Source: an uncultured Chloroflexales bacterium
GTDB taxonomy: Bacteria > Chloroflexota > Chloroflexia > Chloroflexales > Chloroflexaceae
Reading direction: 5' to 3'
DNA: 35,737 bases
NCBI GenBank assembly: GCA_937967405.1
Contig: CALCJV010000083.1
Span: 1 to 35,737 of the forward strand
Made by a program: the position numbers and the translations under genes. Under the pieces are notes generated by a model. The model had not been told where the DNA came from, made no database searches, and saw only the letters and a list, made by a program, of their open reading frames with translations. Below are positions 32,680 through 35,737 of the stretch, in pieces. Each line of letters starts with the position of its first letter. The stretch's first letter is position 1.

Positions 32680-32735
32680 GCTTGCGGTGACACCGCGCAT
32701 CCGACACCGGCCACTGAGGAGCAAAGGAACCAGCG

Positions 32736-35414
32736 ATGCAGTTCACGCCCGCACAGCAGCAGGCCATTGATCTGGATGGGCATATCGTGGTGACGGCGGG
32801 CGCGGGCAGTGGCAAAACCCGTGTCCTTGTTGAACGCTACCTGCGCCTGTTGGTGAAGTATGCTGATCCCGACCAAGCTGGTGAGCCGCCGCCGCTCTTG
32901 GCAATTACCTTCACTGAGAAAGCCGCCCGCGAAATGCGCGAACGGGTTCGCACGGCGGTAGAGCAACGCTTGCGCGACGCGCCACCGCCCGAACGCACCT
33001 TATGGGAGTATCTGCGTGATGCCGTCGAAGCTGCCCGGATCAGCACGATCCACAGCTTCTGCACGGCACTGTTGCGCTCCCAGCCCGTTGAGACGGGGCT
33101 TGATCCCCAGTTTACGGTGCTGGATGAAGTCGAGGCGGGCTTGCTGCGCGAAGCCAGTATGGATGCCGCGTTGCAAGCGTGGCTGGCCCAAGCCACCGCC
33201 GTGCCGGTTGCTGATCCACAGGCGCGGGCTCAGTTTGCTACGCTGCAAGCCGAACTGAGCCTGACCGATCTCCGCACGATCCTACGCGAGATGCTCCTGC
33301 GCGGGGATGCGTTACGGGCGGTTGTTGCCACCATCCCCACTGAACCGGCGGCGTTGCAGGCGGAGTGGCAAGCTGCCCATGCGACGTTGCGGGCCGAAGT
33401 GTGGCAAATCGTCCAGTCTAGCCCGACATGGCAGGATAGCACCGCGCAGCTTGTCGCACTTGCCCCAACGGCCCCCGCCGCAGATCGGATTGGCGCACAG
33501 GTGCGGGCACTGATAGCGTGGCTGGCGACCCTCACCCCGCAGGCTGTGCCGGATGATTGGGCTGCGCTCACGGAGATTGACTTGCGTGGGGGGAGTGCTA
33601 AGCAGTGGCCCAGTAAAGCCACCCTCGATCTTGCCAAAGCCCACCTGAAAGCCCTGCGTGAGCTGGTGCATGCTGAACCAATCCTTACAAGCATGCCCGA
33701 TGCCGAGCTAGAACACCGTGCTGCTCGGCTTACGCTTGCGCTGGTGCAGGTCTATCTGCGGGTGCTGGAGACCTATCGCCAGCACAAGCTGGAGCAGAAC
33801 GCACTCGATTTCGACGATCTGGAGTGGCGGGCCCGCGCCGCTTTGACCCATCCGGATGTGCAGCAACGATGGCGGCGGAGCCTGCGGGCCGTGCTGGTGG
33901 ATGAGTTCCAAGATACGAATGATGCCCAACGGGCGATTGTTTATGCTCTGACGGGCTTGGATGATGCCCTGAACGGCAATCGCAATCAGCCCCACCATGG
34001 GCAGTGCGATCTGCCCACGTTGTTCGTCGTTGGCGATGGTAAACAGTCCATCTACCGCTTTCGTGGCGCAGATGTGAGTGTGTTTCAGCAGGTGCAGCAG
34101 CAGGTGCAACACATCGGTGGGCAGCCAGTCAGCCTGAATACGTCCTTCCGCACGCACCCGCCCCTGCTGGCGTGGATCAATGGAGTGATGGCGCAGGTGC
34201 TTAACCGCCCGCGTCCCCTGCTCGCATTTGAAATCCCGTTTGAACCGCTTACCGCGCACCGCCCTAGCCCCGCCCATCCGCACTGTGTCGAGCTGCACCT
34301 GCTCGACATGCCCGGCGCAAGCGGCGATCTTCGGGTGGCTGAAGCGACCATGCTTGCTGAACGGCTGGCCGCACTCGTATCCGGCGAGCAAGGCCCTATC
34401 ATTCATGAACGCGGTGCGTGGCGGCGGCCGACTTACGGCGATGTGGCGATTCTGTTGCAAGCCTCAACCCACTTCACCGTGTATGAACAGGCCTTGCGGG
34501 CGGCAGGCATCCCTTTCCTGACGACTGCTGGGCGGGGCTACTATGATCGCCAAGAGGTGCAAGACCTGTTGCATCTCTTGCGTGTGCTCAACAATCCCGC
34601 CGATGAGTTGGCCCTAGTCGGGGTGTTACGTTCGCCACTTTTTGCACTAGATGATAACACCATCGTGCGGCTGCGCTTGAGCCATCCGCAAAGTATGTGG
34701 TATGCCCTGCTGCACGCCGACCTGCCGGATGCGCCGACTACGCTGGAACATGCCCGCACCACCTTGCGTGAACTCTATGCCCAGCGCGGGCGGCTAACGG
34801 TAGTTGAGTTGCTCCGCACCGCCCTGAACATGACTGGCTACCTTGCGGTGCTGAGTGCCCTGCCCGATGGGGCCCAACGCTGCGTGAATGTGGAGAAGCT
34901 GATTGAGGCGATCCGCCGCACCGATACGACTGATCTGCGAGCCTACACCGAGTATCTGCGCCAGTTGCTCGAAGCCGCCCCGCGTGAGGGTGCGGCTCCG
35001 CTTGAAGCCGAAGGCAGTGTGCGCCTGATGACCGTGCATGCTAGCAAAGGGCTAGAGTTCCCGATGGTCGTGCTGCCCGACCTGAGCCGCACTAACCCGC
35101 CCCTGCGGAGTATGTGGCTCGCGCATGCAAGCTACGGCTTGGCCCTGTGCCTGCACGATGCCGCCGGTGAGGTGCAAAAGCCGCAAATCTGGCAATACGC
35201 CCTTGCCCGCGAGCAGCAGATGCAGCGAGCCGAGCAGGAGCGGCTATTCTATGTGGCACTCACCCGTGCGAGCGATTACCTGATCTTGAGTGGCAAGGCC
35301 CTCGAAGCGAAGGGATGGCTGCATCTGCTTGGGCGCGGCTTGGGTGATGCGAATTTTGCTACGCTGCCAGCCGGAGCCTACGGTGCAATGCAGGTGTGGC
35401 GATGGGGCGGCTAA
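32736..35414 (+). CDS. UvrD/AddA-type superfamily-1 helicase lacking the C-terminal nuclease
   Basis: The 892-residue product has all SF1 helicase motifs: GAGSGKT at 22-28 (I), AITFTEKAAREM (Ia), LVDEFQDTND around 386-395 (II), VVGDGKQSIYRFRGAD (III), NTSFRTHPPL (IV), RLMTVHASKGLEF (V) and LFYVALTRASDYL (VI). It resembles AddA/RecB-like helicases, but the chain ends about 45 residues after motif VI, where AddA normally continues for several hundred residues to a RecB-family nuclease. No AddB partner is in the window. AAAGGA precedes the ATG at 32736. The last codons and stop lie in a 38-bp direct repeat, so a recent 3' rearrangement is possible. The next gene is trpS. Confidence 0.85.
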   Translation: MQFTPAQQQAIDLDGHIVVTAGAGSGKTRVLVERYLRLLVKYADPDQAGEPPPLLAITFTEKAAREMRERVRTAVEQRLRDAPPPERTLWEYLRDAVEAARISTIHSFCTALLRSQPVETGLDPQFTVLDEVEAGLLREASMDAALQAWLAQATAVPVADPQARAQFATLQAELSLTDLRTILREMLLRGDALRAVVATIPTEPAALQAEWQAAHATLRAEVWQIVQSSPTWQDSTAQLVALAPTAPAADRIGAQVRALIAWLATLTPQAVPDDWAALTEIDLRGGSAKQWPSKATLDLAKAHLKALRELVHAEPILTSMPDAELEHRAARLTLALVQVYLRVLETYRQHKLEQNALDFDDLEWRARAALTHPDVQQRWRRSLRAVLVDEFQDTNDAQRAIVYALTGLDDALNGNRNQPHHGQCDLPTLFVVGDGKQSIYRFRGADVSVFQQVQQQVQHIGGQPVSLNTSFRTHPPLLAWINGVMAQVLNRPRPLLAFEIPFEPLTAHRPSPAHPHCVELHLLDMPGASGDLRVAEATMLAERLAALVSGEQGPIIHERGAWRRPTYGDVAILLQASTHFTVYEQALRAAGIPFLTTAGRGYYDRQEVQDLLHLLRVLNNPADELALVGVLRSPLFALDDNTIVRLRLSHPQSMWYALLHADLPDAPTTLEHARTTLRELYAQRGRLTVVELLRTALNMTGYLAVLSALPDGAQRCVNVEKLIEAIRRTDTTDLRAYTEYLRQLLEAAPREGAAPLEAEGSVRLMTVHASKGLEFPMVVLPDLSRTNPPLRSMWLAHASYGLALCLHDAAGEVQKPQIWQYALAREQQMQRAEQERLFYVALTRASDYLILSGKALEAKGWLHLLGRGLGDANFATLPAGAYGAMQVWRWGG

Positions 35415-35507
35415 GCGCGAGGGTGGGCAATGTATAACAGGGGTTCTTAGCTCAACGAGGCAATGTTCGGTGGCGATGGGGCGGCTAAGCGCGAGGGTGG
35501 GCAATGT
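35396..35507. repeat. 38-bp perfect direct repeat with 36-bp spacer at a gene end
   Basis: The copies at 35396-35433 and 35470-35507 are identical (start GTGGCGATGGGGCGG, end GGGTGGGCAATGT). The first contains the final codons and the TAA of the helicase gene; the second repeats them in the intergenic space. The spacer is exactly 36 bp, as in the unrelated duplication at 19983-20092. Confidence 0.9.
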
Positions 35508-35545
35508 GCTGGGTCTGCTCCCACCGCATCGCTCGCAAGCGGATA

Positions 35546-35554
35546 TGCTATACT
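35546..35554 (+). promoter_or_regulatory. Extended -10 promoter of trpS
   Basis: TGC-TATACT (TATACT at 35549-35554) lies 62 bp before the trpS ATG. It fits an extended -10. No -35 is obvious. Confidence 0.4.
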
Positions 35555-35565
35555 GAAAGGGCTAG

Positions 35566-35737
<172 letters not shown>

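Noticed and set aside
32679..32735. GACACC-type repeats before the helicase gene as a fourth heptamer element
   Set aside because: Only two or three scattered GACACCG units without period 7 and without a second arm.

Overview
The window reads as a GC-rich bacterial chromosome segment, most likely from a member of the Chloroflexota; Deinococcus-Thermus is the main alternative. This is an inference. It rests on a LysW-carrier alpha-aminoadipate lysine cluster, a Uma2 gene, a very large exported propeller protein with a Thr/Pro-rich linker, and degenerate 7-bp intergenic repeats. No rRNA, tRNA, insertion sequence, phage gene or CRISPR array was seen.

Region 1 (about 144-11043, minus strand) is a nearly complete lysine operon that uses the LysW amino-group carrier. 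In transcription order it runs lysT, lysU, homoisocitrate dehydrogenase, lysW, lysX, lysY, a divergent homocitrate synthase, lysZ, an unassigned NYN-like gene, lysJ and lysK. Only the 2-aminoadipate aminotransferase (LysN) is absent from the window. A good sigma-A promoter (TTGACG-17-TACAAT) drives a leader of about 250 nt. That leader holds a 21-codon ORF with three Lys codons, two of them adjacent, followed by several stem-loops with mutually exclusive pairings. This is a strong candidate for lysine attenuation and the best regulatory find in the window. A PII-like gene is transcribed divergently from the same promoter region.

Region 2 (11109-18592) holds housekeeping and catabolic genes: the PII-like protein, a membrane-anchored metallophosphoesterase, a short-chain dehydrogenase, a fused proline dehydrogenase/P5C dehydrogenase and leucyl aminopeptidase. 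Region 3 (18688-26683, minus) encodes a sugar-type ABC importer (two permeases and a lipoprotein, no ATPase) and a 1558-residue exported multi-domain propeller protein.

Region 4 (26969-35737, plus) holds a Uma2-family nuclease-like gene, two overlapping SPFH/band-7 paralogues and a patatin-like phospholipase, which together form a plausible membrane module. These are followed by a DA1-like LIM/metallopeptidase protein, a UvrD/AddA-type helicase that lacks the usual C-terminal nuclease, and the start of trpS.

The window also carries three elements built of inverted arrays of a degenerate heptamer, at 1-149, 1243-1375 and 21889-22003. Two of them supply the stop codons of lysK and lysJ. There are also two unrelated 37/38-bp direct duplications that have exactly the same 36-bp spacing, one at a gene start and one at a gene end.
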